A stretch of 64,000 nucleotides of DNA, taken from the NCBI RefSeq assembly GCF_000346465.2, contig NC_034009.1, positions 16,714,078-16,778,077 of the forward strand. The letters are read 5' to 3'. Both the position numbers and the translations under genes were made by a program. The notes beneath the pieces are model-generated. The model did not search any database. It was not told the origin of the DNA and saw only the letters and a list, made by a program, of their open reading frames with translations. Below, piece after piece: positions 45,233 to 57,662 of this stretch. This DNA comes from Prunus persica. Lineage: Eukaryota > Streptophyta > Magnoliopsida > Rosales > Rosaceae. How positions within the stretch are numbered: position 1 is the stretch's first letter; each line of letters starts with the position of its first letter.

Positions 45233-47014
45233 AATCACGCGCTGCGCACGACTTACATAGTTTGACAAATATTTTTTCGCAACTGTATTTATATAGATGT
45301 CCGTTTCAATAGTTTCATATTTTAATCGCGTGAGTCTGATGCATGATCGTCTTAAAAGTTTTCCTTTTATCGCCCGTATTTTTCTAGATTTATGCACTAA
45401 CATTTTACACATCTCCTTACATAACGACAATGCATTAATATTTGATTTTTGTTATAAAAAAATATATTGTTCACGTGCAAAAATATTTCTTCATGGCTAT
45501 ATAAACCTTTCCCAAAAAAAAGGTTGTATATCTTTTTTAAACCTTTACTTAAAAATTGAAGTTAAGGCATTAACTCATACATTGAAAATGAACTTCTTAT
45601 ATATAAATCAAATTAGGGTACATCGATTATTAATACAAAAGATTGGTTATTAATACAAATGATTAATTAATTAAAAAATATAATACATATATTGCAAAGT
45701 TCAATCTTGAGCATGTCCAGGTTGTAGTCTTCATTGTTTTGGTTGGTATAATACTAATCAAATACAAAGGAGCAAGCAAAATGATTTTCTCTGTTCAATG
45801 TTTTCATTGTTCTTTTTTGAGCTGCTTGTTACTTTATTAGGTAAAAAAGTATGATTAGCAAACAAAGAAAGTAATGTAGAGGTAGGTGAATGCGGGCATA
45901 TACCCATACCTAGCAATGGATAGATCGTTGGAAGAGAATCCTGCAACATGAGATTAGGAGCAGCATTAAAATGGGGTTAATTTCAATTCAGCAAAAACAA
46001 AAGAAAACAAAACCCAAAATTAAAAACATTTGCTTCAAATTGGACATTTTTGTTTGGGTGGTGAAGACAACTGGTTAAAGTTGAGAAATTATGCTAAAAT
46101 TTGTTAATTAAATCGGGGGAAAAAAACAGAAAGAGAGAGCAGAAAACACGTAATAGTAGAGCCAAGTCAAATTTTGTGAAGGAATTTTGAGGGAACCCAA
46201 AAGAAAAAAAAAATGTCAATAAAACAAAATGAAGAAACATTAACCTGAAAATTATCTTTGCTTCTTTGCTTCAGTGAATAAGTCAGAGATGTGACAGACA
46301 ATTTAATCTGTTGAGATAAAATTCCAAAGTTTCAATAAGACATGTAGATATGAAAAACTTATTAATTTTCATATATCATACCTGAAGCAATTGGACGACT
46401 GCTTAACTATGATTCATACTAAAAAAATAAAATAAACAGTAATTAGAATGAAGCACAACAATCACATAATTATATAGCCTCAAAATACCTCATTCATTCC
46501 AACTTGAAGCAAATGCAATTTAGGTAAGCAAAAGCAGAGATCGAGAGATAAGGAAATTTGTTAATTTGATAACAATATCCAGAAGACACAATATGAAACT
46601 GTAAATCTCCTTCTACTCACTACAATGGGGTTGGCTTAACCAACAAAGTAGAAAAAGAAATGCTACCAAGAGATGAAAAATATGTTCAATTGTTGAAACA
46701 AATACCACTGAGTTCCAAATCCAAGGTTTTGGCAACTACCCACTAAAAAGTCCAACACAAATCAATGGCCAGTGTGGAAACCCCTACATCTATTAGCTGG
46801 AGAAACAAAGGAAAACGCCAGAAAACAGAATCAAAATTCTTACTTTATAAATTACCATAAAGAACTTTTTTTTTTTTTTTTTTTTTTGTAGATACCATAA
46901 AGAACTTAAGCAGACCAAGTACGTGATTTACACCAAGTCAAATGCTGCTAGCTGATAATATCATTAAACCCAGCAAAATTAATTCACAAAAAAAAATTTC
47001 AAAAATCCCAAACC

Positions 47015-47054
<40 letters not shown>

Positions 47055-47100
47055 CATACCATTGACATCAAACACATCAAATCTAAATGCTTTCTTCATT
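45233..47100. other. Helitron body, no recognised gene
   Basis: AT-rich, with a long T tract at about 46866-46887 and a (GA)n microsatellite at about 47018-47051. Short frames here are not protein-like. A sequence at about 46800-46920 (GAAAACGCCAGAAAACAGAA, CCATAAAGAACTTAAGCAGA) recurs at about 48270-48380 and 48965-49020. Confidence 0.5.
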
Positions 47101-47453
47101 GGTGCTCTAGCGAAACAACATCTATATATAATCAAAGAAATTCCATTATGATCAAAAAATTAGAGATTAGTGATAGTAAACATATCAAAAAGAGGAAGAC
47201 ATGGTCTAATATATGAGAAATTCAAATATCACAACAAAAAACAGGTTCAAAGAACAACAACATTGAGCAAATTCCAAGCAAATTCCAAGCAAATTCCAAG
47301 TGGACCATGAGTTGCAACCATGCAGTATCAATTAGAAAGCAAGTTAAAATATAAATAAAAATAGCCTAACAGATATACGTTGCTTATAAATAGCAATCTG
47401 TGAAAATAAAAGATGTCCAAAGCAGAGCAGTCAATGAAAAAGTAAATGCTCAC

Positions 47454-47530
47454 TTTACGCATTCACTCAATTTCCCTGTATTCTGGCTCTCAACGATCTT
47501 CAGAATCAATGACTTGTTCTCGTCCAAGTA
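47454..47530 (-). pseudogene. Captured GIF (SSXT-domain coactivator) exon, copy 1
   Basis: On the minus strand, after an intact acceptor (TTTACTGCAG), the exon reads YLDENKSLILKIVESQNT then GKLSEC. This is the core of the SSXT domain of GRF-interacting factors (GIF1/AN3 family), which bind GRF transcription factors. It ends at a GTGAG donor and keeps flanking intron bases, so capture was at the DNA level. The last codons read CVK rather than CAE. It is a single exon only, with no function expected. Confidence 0.85.
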
Positions 47531-47898
47531 CTGCAGTAAAATTTAATGAAATCAGGAACAATTAATTTAAACCCATATATATATATATATAATCAAAGAA
47601 ATTCCATTAGGATTAAAAAAAATTAGAGATTAGTGATAGTAAACAGATCAAAAAGAGGAAGACATTGTCTAATATATGAGAAATTCGAATATCACAACAA
47701 AACACAGATTCAAAGAACAACAACATTGAGCAAATTCCAAGTGGACCATGAGTTGCAACCATGCAGTATCAATTAGAAAGCAAGCAAAAATATTATTAAA
47801 AAAAAAAAGCCTAACAGATATACGTTGCTTATAAATAGCAATCTGTGAAAATAAAAGATGTCCAAAGCAGAGCAGTCAATGAAGAAGTAAATGCTCAC

Positions 47899-47975
47899 TC
47901 TGCGCATTCACTCAATTTCCCAGTATTCTGGCTCTGAACGATCTTCAGAATCAATGACTTGTTCTCGTCCAAGTA
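47899..47975 (-). pseudogene. Captured GIF (SSXT-domain coactivator) exon, copy 2
   Basis: Same 77-nt exon as copy 1, 445 bp away. It reads YLDENKSLILKIVQSQNT then GKLSECAE, with acceptor and GTGAG donor kept. It differs from copy 1 by a few substitutions (VQS for VES, CAE for CVK), which shows the two copies have diverged since duplication. Confidence 0.85.
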
Positions 47976-48401
47976 CTGCAATAAAATTTAATGAAATCAT
48001 GAACAATTAATTTAAACCACATATATATATATATATAATCAAAGAAATTCCATTAGGATTAAAAAAATTAGAGATTAGTCATAGTAAACAGATCAAAAAG
48101 AGGAAGACATGGTCTAATAAATGAGAAATTCGAATATCACAACAAAACACAGATTTAGAGCAAGCATATTGATGAAATTACTTCATCGACTCTTAAGCTA
48201 CATATTTTTGGGGAAAATCACAGCTAATCAGTAACAACAACACTGAGATTCAGAGTGATTAACTGGAATTTAGAAACAAAGGAAAACGCCATAAAACAGA
48301 ATCAAAATTCTTACTTTATAAATTACCATAAAGAATTTTTTTTTTTTTTGGGCCAGATACCATAAAGAACTTAAGCAGACCAAATACTATCTGCAACGTA
48401 G

Positions 48402-48669
48402 GTTGAACATGTTAGAGCTAAAAGGGATTTGCTTGCAGAGGTTGCTAGTCACTACATTGTAAAACTCTACTATTCCTTTCAAGATGTGAAACTCTACTAT
48501 TCCTTTCAAGATGCTGACTACTTGTATCTAATCATGGAGTATCTACTGGTGGCGACATGATGACTTTGCTTATTAGAGAAGAGACTTTGACTGAAATTGT
48601 TGCAAGATTTTACATTGCCCAAAGTGTTATGGCTATAGAATCTATTCATAAACATAACTACATTCACAG
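48402..48669 (+). pseudogene. Captured NDR-type AGC kinase exon, copy 1 (damaged)
   Basis: Plus-strand reading [51 protein letters not shown] and IESIHKHNYIHR matches NDR (nuclear Dbf2-related) kinases from the alphaC helix to the catalytic-loop HR. A 27-nt internal duplication repeats [10 protein letters not shown] one-base deletion (CTACTGGTGG against CTACTTGGTGG in copy 2) breaks the frame. The exon ends CACAG|GTTGG with intron bases kept. Confidence 0.85.
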
Positions 48670-49042
48670 GTTGGTTTATCCAGTTGTTTACAGGCTTGCC
48701 AACATATTAGAAGCTGGATTCTCTTGAACAGCAATATTATATTAATAATTGTGCATCAGGAAGACATGGTCTAATATATGAGAAATTCGAATATCACAAC
48801 AAAACACAGATTCAAAGAACAACAACATTGAGCAAGCATATTGATGAAATTACTTCATGGAATTACTTCATCGACTCTTAAGCTACATATTTTTGGGGAA
48901 AATCACAGCTAATCAGTAACAACAACATTGAGATTCAGAGTGATTAACTGGAATTTAGAAACAAAGGAAAACGCCATAAAACTGAATCAAAATGCAGATA
49001 CCATAAAGAACTTAAGCAGACCAAATACTGTATGCAACGTAT

Positions 49043-49284
49043 GTTGAACATGTTAGAGCTAAAAGGGATTTGCTTGCAGAGGTTGCTAGTCACTGCATTG
49101 TGAAACTCTACTATTCCTTTCAAGATGCTGACTACTTGTATCTAATCATGGAGTATCTACTTGGTGGTGACATGATGACTTTGCTTATTAGAGAAGAGAC
49201 TTTGACTGAAACTGTTGCAAGATTTTACATTGCCCAAAGTGTTATGGCTATAGAATCTATTCATAAACATAACTACATTCACAG
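49043..49284 (+). pseudogene. Captured NDR-type AGC kinase exon, copy 2
   Basis: Same exon as copy 1, 641 bp downstream, with an undisturbed frame: [66 protein letters not shown]. The exon stops at CACAG|GTTGG, just before where the DxKPxN catalytic segment would follow. Without the N-lobe lysine and the C-lobe it cannot be a kinase. A 25-bp insertion resembling a Helitron start (TCTATATATATAAAGCAAAA) lies just downstream at 49355 and is absent from copy 1. Confidence 0.88.
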
Positions 49285-49524
49285 GTTGGTTTATCCAGTT
49301 GTTTACAGGCTTGCCAACGTATTAGAAGCTGGATTCTCTTGAACAGCAATATTATCTATATATATAAAGCAAAAGATCATATTAATAATTGTGCATCAGG
49401 AACATAATGTAACTCTTGCATTTGTATTAATAATTGTGCATCTGTAACTCTTGCATTTGTTACACCAAGTCAAATGCAGCTAGCTGATTATCATTGAACC
49501 CAACAAAATTAATTCACAAATTAA

Positions 49525-49830
49525 AAAGAAAGAGACAGAGAGAAACCAAGATAAAATTAGCCAAAATAAAGAAGATTAAACTTCGAAAATCAAACACCCA
49601 AATTCAGAAATCCTAACAAATTCACAAATTAGAATGAAAGAGACAGAGAGAAACCAAGACAAAATTGGCCAAAATAGAGAATATTAAACTTTGAAAATCA
49701 AACACCCAAATTCAGAAATCCTAACAAATTCACAAATAAGAATGAAAGAGACAGAGAGAAACCAAGACAAAATTAGCCAAAATAGAGAAAATTAAACTTC
49801 GAAAATCAAACACCCAAATTCATACAATCC
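49525..49830. repeat. Tandem repeat, about 112-bp unit, three copies
   Basis: The unit starts AAAGAGACAGAGAGAAACCA and ends AATCCTAACAAATTCACAAA, with copies at about 49527, 49638 and 49748. The third is partly replaced at its end. Non-coding, within the Helitron. Confidence 0.85.
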
Positions 49831-49869
49831 TAACAAACAATCTAAAACTTGGAAGAGCACGTGTGATGA

Positions 49870-50410
49870 CAAAAAAGAAATAGGATTTGAAATAATAACC
49901 TGATAAATAACTTGAACACTATCCCTCCTGTACGAATTTAAATCTTCTCTCTTTCTGAGTGTGAACCCTACCTCCTTTATCTGAGCACAAAGGACTTTAG
50001 TTATACCAGCACCAACAAAAAACACATCATAAGAAAAGCAACAAAAATTGGGGGAGACTATATTGAACCCAACAAAATTAGAAATATACATGCATTAAGA
50101 CAAAAAAACGGATGCTTTACCTTCAGTTACAGGATAGCAGGTGTGGTGCGGAATGAGAAAGGAAGTTTTTCGAGTCTGGCCAGTCTTTACACCGGGTGCT
50201 CTTGGGTGATTACTCGCAATTTCGGTTTCGATTTCTGAAGCAGAAAAGGTGCCAATGAAGTGGACGAAGAAAAATATAGGTAACATGGTGGTGATGGGTT
50301 CTAAAATTGTGGAAACCGTCAGCTTCGTGGGTTCTGAACCCGTGCAATTTTTCTCCACGTTCTTCAGCTTTTCTTCTTTGAGAGAAGCACATCACGACTT
50401 AGGTTTGTGA
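49870..50410 (-). pseudogene. Exon-like segments of unidentified captured genes
   Basis: On the minus strand, about 50035-49905 reads DVFFVGAGITKVLCAQIK then EVGFTLRKREDLNSYRRD, ending in a CAG|GTTATT donor-like junction. About 50360-50100 reads an open frame with a hydrophobic part (TMLPIFFFVHFIGTF). They look like pieces of real exons by composition, but I cannot name the parents. They could also be chance frames. Confidence 0.4.
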
Positions 50411-50519
50411 GTTTGTCTGTGGTGCGCCGGGTGTACCTGTACAGCCCATCACGTGGCCTTTTTTTAAAAACAATGAAAACTGGTTCTTTTGGTTAACCAG
50501 TTAAACTAAGGAAAATAAA

Positions 50520-52160
50520 AACTCCCGCTCGTTCAAAACCTAGGCTGCACACAGATCGATTTCGTCTATCTCCTCCTCCATAGCTTTGCACAGCCACAGC
50601 TCTATTTCGGTGAATTCATAGCTGCACAGCTTCCTACAGCCTGAAGAAGCTCCCCCCACTTCGTCTTCTCCATCTGAGGAGCAGATTTCAGCCAAAACCC
50701 AGAAACCCACTTCGTCTTCTCCAGCTGCTTCCTCCATCTCGGTAAGTTCGTGTGTTGATTTTCGTTATGTGTAATTGATGGTTCTATTTAATTTATTCTT
50801 CTAGTGATTTTGAATTATTGTTTCAGTTTTTTCATTGAACAATTCCAGAAATTAATGATTCAAATTTTGTATTTCTTTTCCCACTCTGCATTTCTGCTGG
50901 GTTGTTATAGTGCCTCTTGATCTGATTGTATATATAAATACCCATGAGGCCTCTGATTGTGTATGATTTAATTGTGGTGGGTTTGTGATTCTGAAAGTGG
51001 CGTGAGGTGAAGTGGGTATCTGACATTGATGGCTGTAATGTTCATGCAATTGCATATCTCTGTATGCAATTACTAATAGCGTGTATGCAAATCCAATTCA
51101 TTGAATGCAATTAGAGTATATAGTTTTTTTTTTCCAAAGTATGCACGTATCTCACATTCATAGTTGTAATGTTCGTGGAATTGCATAGCTCAATATGCAA
51201 TTGCATAGCTCAATATGCAATTGCATATCTCTATATGCAATTACTAATAGCCTGTATGCAAATCCAAGTCATTGAATGCAATGACAGTATATAGTTTTTG
51301 TTTCAAATTATGCAACTCAGGTGATTTCGTGGTAGGTAGGTAGGTTTGACTGTGCTTTAGAATAATTTGTTATGGGGATTAAAGTGTTCCGAAAGTGTAA
51401 TGTGAGGATTGGTTAAGATTTGTATTGGGATTTGAAATGAGTAAGAATCCCGACCCAATAGAGAAATGCATGGGTGGGTTGTGTGCATTATCTGTGCAAT
51501 GTAATAATCGAGGGCTGATGCACTTGCAAGTAGTATCGAGCAATTGCATATCAGTATATGCAATTACTAAGCTACTGTATGCAAATCCAGGTCCCCCTAT
51601 GTTTTTAATTAAGCAATGTGATGTTGTGGTGTTTACGGGGTTTAGGGGGTATTAGGCTTTGGATTAGTATTCAAATTCTCGGCGCTAGAGACAATTGCAT
51701 GATAGTGTTTTGTACTTGATTTGTGCAAGTTATGGAAGCTCAAAAAAGGGGATCAACAAAAGGAAAGCGCAAAGTCGACAGTAATGTGCAACAATCAAGA
51801 GTTGGCCAGGATGCATTTTTTAATTTCATGTAAGTTACACGTACATCTAAAAATCGAAAATGTAGTTGCTTAATATTATGATGGTTTTTTGATTAAAAAT
51901 AAATGATTTACAAAAAAAAAAAAAAGACATAAAATGGGGAAAGTGGCAAATGCAAAGTTGGACAATAAGGTGAGAGATGGCAATGGATTGGGTTAGTTTA
52001 TTAATTATTTTATTAAAAAGGCTCTTTTAATGAGATTTTTTTTTCCAGGTACAAGAAGAGATTGCTAATAAATGGAGGAAATTAAACCTTAAAGAGAAGG
52101 CTACATATGGTTCAGCCTTGGAAGGTTCGAGTGGGCCAAGGATTAAAATATCAACCATGT
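50520..52160 (+). pseudogene. Captured gene fragment, HMG-box-like, with 5' UTR
   Basis: 50540-50750 looks like a 5' UTR exon ending CATCTCG|GTAAGTTCG. An ATG at 51732 begins MEAQKRGSTKGKRKVDSN then VGQDAFFNFM, stopping at a GTAAGT donor (51830). A further exon-like piece around 52050-52160 reads VQEEIANKWRKLNLKEKA then TYGSALEGS. The latter resembles helices II-III of a plant HMG-box (A-N-K-W-R-x-L), and AFFNFM fits helix I. The middle part is degraded, so this is a decayed captured copy. Assignment to HMG-box is tentative. Confidence 0.45.
51040..51310. repeat. Dispersed ATGCAATTGCAT palindromic motif
   Basis: CAATTGCATA(T/G)CTC and TATGCAATTACTAATAGC are repeated several times here, and a longer unit (GTATGCAAATCCAA...) is duplicated. 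Similar motifs recur near 51540, 55660-55790 and 56690-56755. The purpose is unknown. Confidence 0.6.
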
Positions 52161-52169
52161 AAATAATAT

Positions 52170-53140
52170 AGGGCCTCCAATTTACGGATATTTCGGGGGA
52201 TATATTATTATCGTCTTAGGTACCGGAAAAAAGAAGAAGACAGATATAGGTATTGAAACACATAATTTTGGTATAAAACTTTCATAAATGTTATGTACAT
52301 TATCAATGAATGTATTGAACAAATAAAACTCAAAATTTACTAATAATAAGATATACATATGATGAAATATAAGTGGTATGTAATGTGTGTTAATGAAAAG
52401 TTTGAAAATAAAATGTTGATTAGAATGAATAAACCATGCATAAATCCATAGTTTGTTTTAACATTGAATTACAATTTAGATAAGTGTCCATCTACATAAA
52501 TGAAGAGCTCCAATGAGGTTCAAACAATGAGGAACAACCATCTAGATTCATACAATAGTCATACCAAGTTACGTAACCCGAGCAGTTTGTAAGCCATGTT
52601 TGAACATGGTGCACATAGGTCTCTCTTGAGCTCTCTACTATCTTCCCATATATGAGATAGTTAAGATTAACCCAACTAGTAGAAAAGGGCGGCCCTGAAA
52701 TAGTGCAAGTGGCGCCAATGCACAGGGCCCCTGATTTTTGAGGACCCCCTAAAATTATTTATTTTACATAATTTATATTATTATTATAACAACTGTATAT
52801 ATACTCCAACGTGCAACAAATTGACACAAAAATTTATTTAGTGGAGTTGGTTTCTAGTGCATATCCCTTGGTACAAGGCTTACATGAAAAATTTTAAGAA
52901 CCACATTTTAAATAGTTTTAAAAAAGAAGCACCTGAAAAATATCAGGGGAAAGATCCAATTAAATTAACAATACTATATATCACACCCATACGCTTTTTC
53001 TTTAAAATAATAATAATAATTTCTTCAACTCAAAACAAAACAAAACAACATAAAAAATAAAAAATCATGTCTTCTTCTTTCTCATGAACTCTTATTTTTT
53101 TTCTTACCGAACACACCAACATTTAACTTTATCAAATGAA
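52170..53140. other. Non-coding Helitron body
   Basis: Contains a phrase GGGCGGCCCTGAAATAGTGC (52689) similar to 26.53 kb, perhaps a transposon remnant. The stretch at 53065-53150 (CATGTCTTCTTCTTTCTC, CTTACCGAACA) recurs at 56505-56590, so the two edges of the 53-56.5 kb region are repeated. Confidence 0.45.
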
Positions 53141-53144
53141 CACA

Positions 53145-54860
53145 ACGTACTCAACAAACGCAATCTTTGCGTTCGCGTGAAAAAATAGTGGGTTTGTTTA
53201 AAAAAGAAATTTAGTAGGGTCCATTTTTCCGGGGAACGGGCAACTTTACCCAACGAACGCACTCCTTGCGTTTGCATGAATAAATATCCCGTTTGTTTGA
53301 AAAAGTAAGTTCATTTGGCCCATTTTTTCGAGGAACGGGCAACTTTACTCAATGAATGCAACCCCAACGTTCGCGTGAACAAATCGCCCGTTTGTTTGAA
53401 AAAGTAAGTTAGTTGGGCCCATTTTTCAAGAAACGGGCAACTTTACTCCACGAACGCAACCCATCGCGTTCACGTGAACAAAAAGCCTGTTTGTTTGAAA
53501 AAGTAAGTTAGTTGGGCCAATTTTTCCGAAGAACGAGCAACTTTACTCAACGAACGCAATCCCTGCGTTTACATGAACAAATAGCCCGTTTGTTTGAAAA
53601 AGTAAGTTAGTTTGGCCATTTTTTCAGGGAACGGGGAACTTTACTCAACGAACACAACCCCTGCATTCGCGTGAACAAATAGCCTGTTTTCTTGAAAAAG
53701 TAAGTTAGTTGGGCCCATTTTTCGGAAGAACGGACAACTTTACTCAACGAACGCAACTCATTGCGTTCGCGTGAACAAATAGCCCGTTTGTTTTAAAAAG
53801 TAAGTTATTTGGGCCCATTTTTTCGGGGAACGAGAAACTTTACTTAACGAACGCAAGCCTTGCGTTTATGTGAACAAATAGCCCGTTTGTTTGAAAAAGT
53901 AAGTTAGTTTGGCCCATTTTTCTGGGGAACGGGCAACTTTACTCAATGAACGCAACCCCTGCATTCGTATGAACAAATAGCCTGTTTGTTTGAAAAAGTA
54001 AGTTAGTTGGGCCCATTTTTCAAGGGAACAGACAACTTTACTCAACGAACACAACCCCTGCGTTCGCATGAACAAATAGCCCGTTTGTTTAAAAAAGTAA
54101 GTTAGTTTGGCCTATTTTTTCGGGGAACGGGTAACTTTACTCAACGAACGCAACCGATGCGTTTACGTGAACAAATAGCCCGTTTGTTTGAAAAAGTAAG
54201 TTAGTTTGGCCCATTTTTTAGAAGAACGAGCAACTTTACTCAATGAACGCAACTCATGCGTTTACGTGAACAAATAGCCCGTTTGTTTGAAAAAGTAAGT
54301 TGGTTGGATATATTTTTTCGGCGAACAGAAAACTTTCCTCAACGAACGCACCTGTTGCGTTGGTGTGAAAAAATACCCCGTTTGTTTGAAAACGTAAGGT
54401 GGTTGGGGCATGTTTTCGGCGAACGGGTAACTTTTTTTAAGGAACGCACGTATTGCGTTCGTTTGAACAAATACCCTGTTGGTTTAAAAAATTAGCTATG
54501 TTGGCCTTCTTTTTCGGCAGAACGTCGAGTATTTTTGAACGAAAGCAAATCCTTACGTTCGTTTGAACAAACTCCCCATTTGTTTGAAAAAGTAAGTTGG
54601 TTTGGCCAATTTTACGGGGAACAGATAACTTTACTGAACGAACGCAACCCTTGCGTTCACTAGAACAAACACCCCGTTTGTTTGATAAAATATTTTAGTT
54701 AGTCCAATTTCTCGGGGAACGACTAGCTTTACTCACCGAGCGCTCCCCTTGCGTCTTCGAAGTAAAATACCTTTTTTGTTGAGTAAATCAAGGAGTTCGT
54801 TGGGTAATTTGGTCAACGAACAACATTATTTACCCGACGAACGAGTCGCTTAGCGTTCTT
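53145..54860 (+). repeat. Minisatellite, about 99-bp unit, about 17 copies
   Basis: The unit contains CAACTTTACTCAACGAACGC, TGCGTTCGCGTGAACAAATA, GCCCGTTTGTTTGAAAAAGT and TTGGGCCCATTTTTCGGGGA. Starts are spaced about 98-101 bp (for example 53241, 53340, 53438, 53538, 53637). The right end is more diverged. Short frames across it in both strands are artefacts of repetition. It lies inside the Helitron. Confidence 0.95.
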
Positions 54861-57180
54861 TAGGTAGGTTTGTTGGGCATAAATTACTGAATATAACTTT
54901 CATGATTTACTACTAATTTAACCCAATGAAGTATTGAGAATAAAATTGAACTTTGTTGATTATCTCCAATTATTCCTATATTGTTAATTAAAAAAAAATT
55001 CAATAAAATCAAACATATGATTGTTGGTACAAATATAAATTTAAAAGCTTTCAACAAAAATTATTACTTAATGGTCGATTGATTGAGTCACATTGAATTG
55101 ACGAAAAAGAAAATTGGACCTTTTCGATTATGATCAATGCCCAATTGATAATATATGACCACGAAGTGAAGTGGAAATATGAGAAGTCTTCTTATATCCA
55201 ATCTCATTGCTTAGCCCACATACGAATCATATTCCAAGGATTGTTGTGCTATTATGATTGTAGACTAAATAACATAGATGCAAACAATGATTTTGCCCAT
55301 AAATGATGGTGAAATATCCAAAAAAGAACGCAATATCACATGTTTGGCTTTAAGGCATATATTTAATATCCTTTCATATTATTTAATGTTACATAATTCA
55401 ATTATGTTTAACGTATGAAATGATCAATGTGCCCTCATATTTAATGACAGATTGGACGAAATGTTAGGGAATTAAACGGCAGGGGAGACATTGGTGATAA
55501 AGAAAATTCATATCCGTAATATTATGAAAAAAAAGGTCATGCGATAAATTGAAAACTGGATACAAGTTCAAGGACTAAATCAACAATTTAACCATGTTAA
55601 TGGTTTTTGTGGGCATATATCGCATATTTGATAGCACGTGTGCAATTCTCAATTTATAGTATCCATATGCATATGCCTGTATGCAATCTCGTAGCATCTA
55701 TGTGCAATCTCATTTTACAATATGCAATTGCATATATATATACGCAATTTCGTAACGTTTATTTGCAATTATTAGTTTACAATATGCAATTGCCTTCCGC
55801 CCTTTTTTTGGTTTTTAACTTCTTTCGTTTTTACTAGAAGGCTCATTGGCTCACACTCTTATAACGTATGCAAAGATCACCAAATTTCCTCTTTTTGGCT
55901 AGAGGGCCTCTTTTGTGTGTGTGTTCATTTGCATGACAATACGGATAATCTACTACTACCTAAAAGCTATAGAAAATTATATGTGATATCATCTATTTTC
56001 TCTAACCAAGACTACATGTCACATAAATAAGAAATAAGATCTCAAAAAAGAAACATAAACAAAGAAAACACTTCACCTAAAATATTTTGTAATACGTTTA
56101 GCTCAATTTATAACTTGTAGAGTACACAAATGTTAGCCCCTAAATATTAGGCTCTCAGAAGAAGGTGAGAATCTCACCAAGTATGCATGAAAAGTCCAAG
56201 TGAGCATACCCCTTTCTGCAAATGAGAGGGAGGTAGAGAGAGATTATTCAAACACTGTGATGGTATCTCAAAACACATATTTCAGTGTAACAAAAATGCA
56301 CTTGTCTTAACTGCTCTTTTCCTGACTCCTTAGCCAGAGCAACCAATATATAGCAATTACGGCAATCACAACAACCAATATCAATCATGAACATCACATT
56401 TAAACCATACACTTACAGATTTAGCAATACAATCTTTGAAATGGTAATGGCAACCCAAGACACTTCACCTAAAAAAAAATTATATATATATATATATATA
56501 TATCATGTCTTCTTCTTTCTCGTGAACTCTTATTTTTTCTTACCGAACATACCAACATTTAAATTTATCAAATGAACGCAACATACTCAACGAACGAAAC
56601 CTCAATTGTTACTAGATTGTTAATGGGTAAATAACTCAATGACATAGCATTCAAGTCAAACGTTTCTTTAAACATCACACTGTCGCTAATTGCATACAGG
56701 GGGTCAAAAATTGCATAAACTGTATGCAATTGCACAAAAACTATATGCAATTGCACATAAGAAATAATATAGCCAAAACCAAAACCAGTTATGAGGTTTC
56801 TTAGTTAAAGAACTCATCTTTCTCTTTTGATGCCAACCTCAGTTCTCCACTAACAAGCCCGAAAACTCCAATTGGATTCATCATGACCAGAGTTCTTGAG
56901 TAATAAAACAAATCTCAAATTGAATAAAAAAAAAAAGAGTAGGAATTCAAGAATCCAAGACTTTAAAGAAAATCAACAACCTGATTGTTCAAAATTTCAT
57001 ACCTTATTTTGAAGCACAAATCCATAACCTCACACATGGAAGAAAACAAATCCTCCATCAAACGAAAATTACATGGGTTTGATGGAGAAAGGATCACAGT
57101 GGGTCTGATGCTGTGATGAAATTAAGAGAAAATATTAAAATATTAAAATATTAAAAATTATTAAAAGAGGGAAAAAAAAA
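54861..57180. other. Non-coding Helitron body
   Basis: AT-rich, with ATGCAATTGCATAT-type motifs at 55700-55790 and 56690-56755, an (AT)n tract at about 56480-56500, and a repeat of the 53.07-53.15 kb segment at 56505-56590. No gene is recognised. Confidence 0.5.
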
Positions 57181-57662
57181 TCACCAAGATTCAGTCCAAG
57201 GCGTTGAATTTTTTCTCCCATCAAAGGCTCTGCAACACAGACATCCTCACTCCAGATTCAATACTAAGTCGTTGAATTTCTACCCAAAAAAAGGCCTTTC
57301 ACACCACCCCCGTCGAACTCGACTGAATCACCCCACTCTGTCTCCTCTCCGATGGTTCTTGCATCGCAGTGTCGGCAGAGAGGAGATGCATCAGATTCCA
57401 ACTTGGGGACAAAGATGAGGATTGGATTTGAGAGAGAGAGAAAGAGAGATATATTGCAAAGATGAAGCAGCTCCCAGTGCACGCGATGTCCGATGACAGT
57501 TGCATCTCAGCGTCGGCAGAAGTGAGACGCCCAGATTCTGATTTGGGGACATAGATGAGGATTGGATTTCCAAGAGAGAGAGATCGATCGCAGAGATAAG
57601 CAGGTCCAATGCACGCCAGGGCTTCCGCACGTTGAAGCTTTTCACTTGTTTTCTCAGTCACG
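57181..57662 (-). repeat. About 140-bp duplicated segment near the Helitron 5' end
   Basis: 57345-57440 and 57485-57570 share (G)GATG-(A/G)CAG/TTGCATC, AG(C/T)GTCGGCAGA and GGGGACA(A/T)AGATGAGGATTG, followed by GAGAGAGA runs. The minus-strand frames across it are not recognisable. It may be a captured 5' UTR. Confidence 0.6.

Larger units (their letters stand above)
47161..49000. repeat. Long imperfect repeat units inside the Helitron
   Basis: The phrase AGAGGAAGACAT(G/T)GTCTAAT followed by ATGAGAAATTC(G/A)AATATCAC occurs near 47190, 47655, 48100 and 48760. Units from about 47120 to 47575 and 47590 to 48040 are nearly full duplicates (about 450 bp), each containing one GIF exon. Later units carry the kinase exons. 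This shows amplification after capture. Confidence 0.8.

Noticed and set aside
45161..45430. Arg/Lys-rich frame on the minus strand
   Set aside because: It spans the Helitron 3' hairpin and terminus, so the frame crosses an insertion boundary and cannot be a gene.
53866..54495. Repetitive open frames on both strands
   Set aside because: These are translations of the 99-bp minisatellite and have no independent support.
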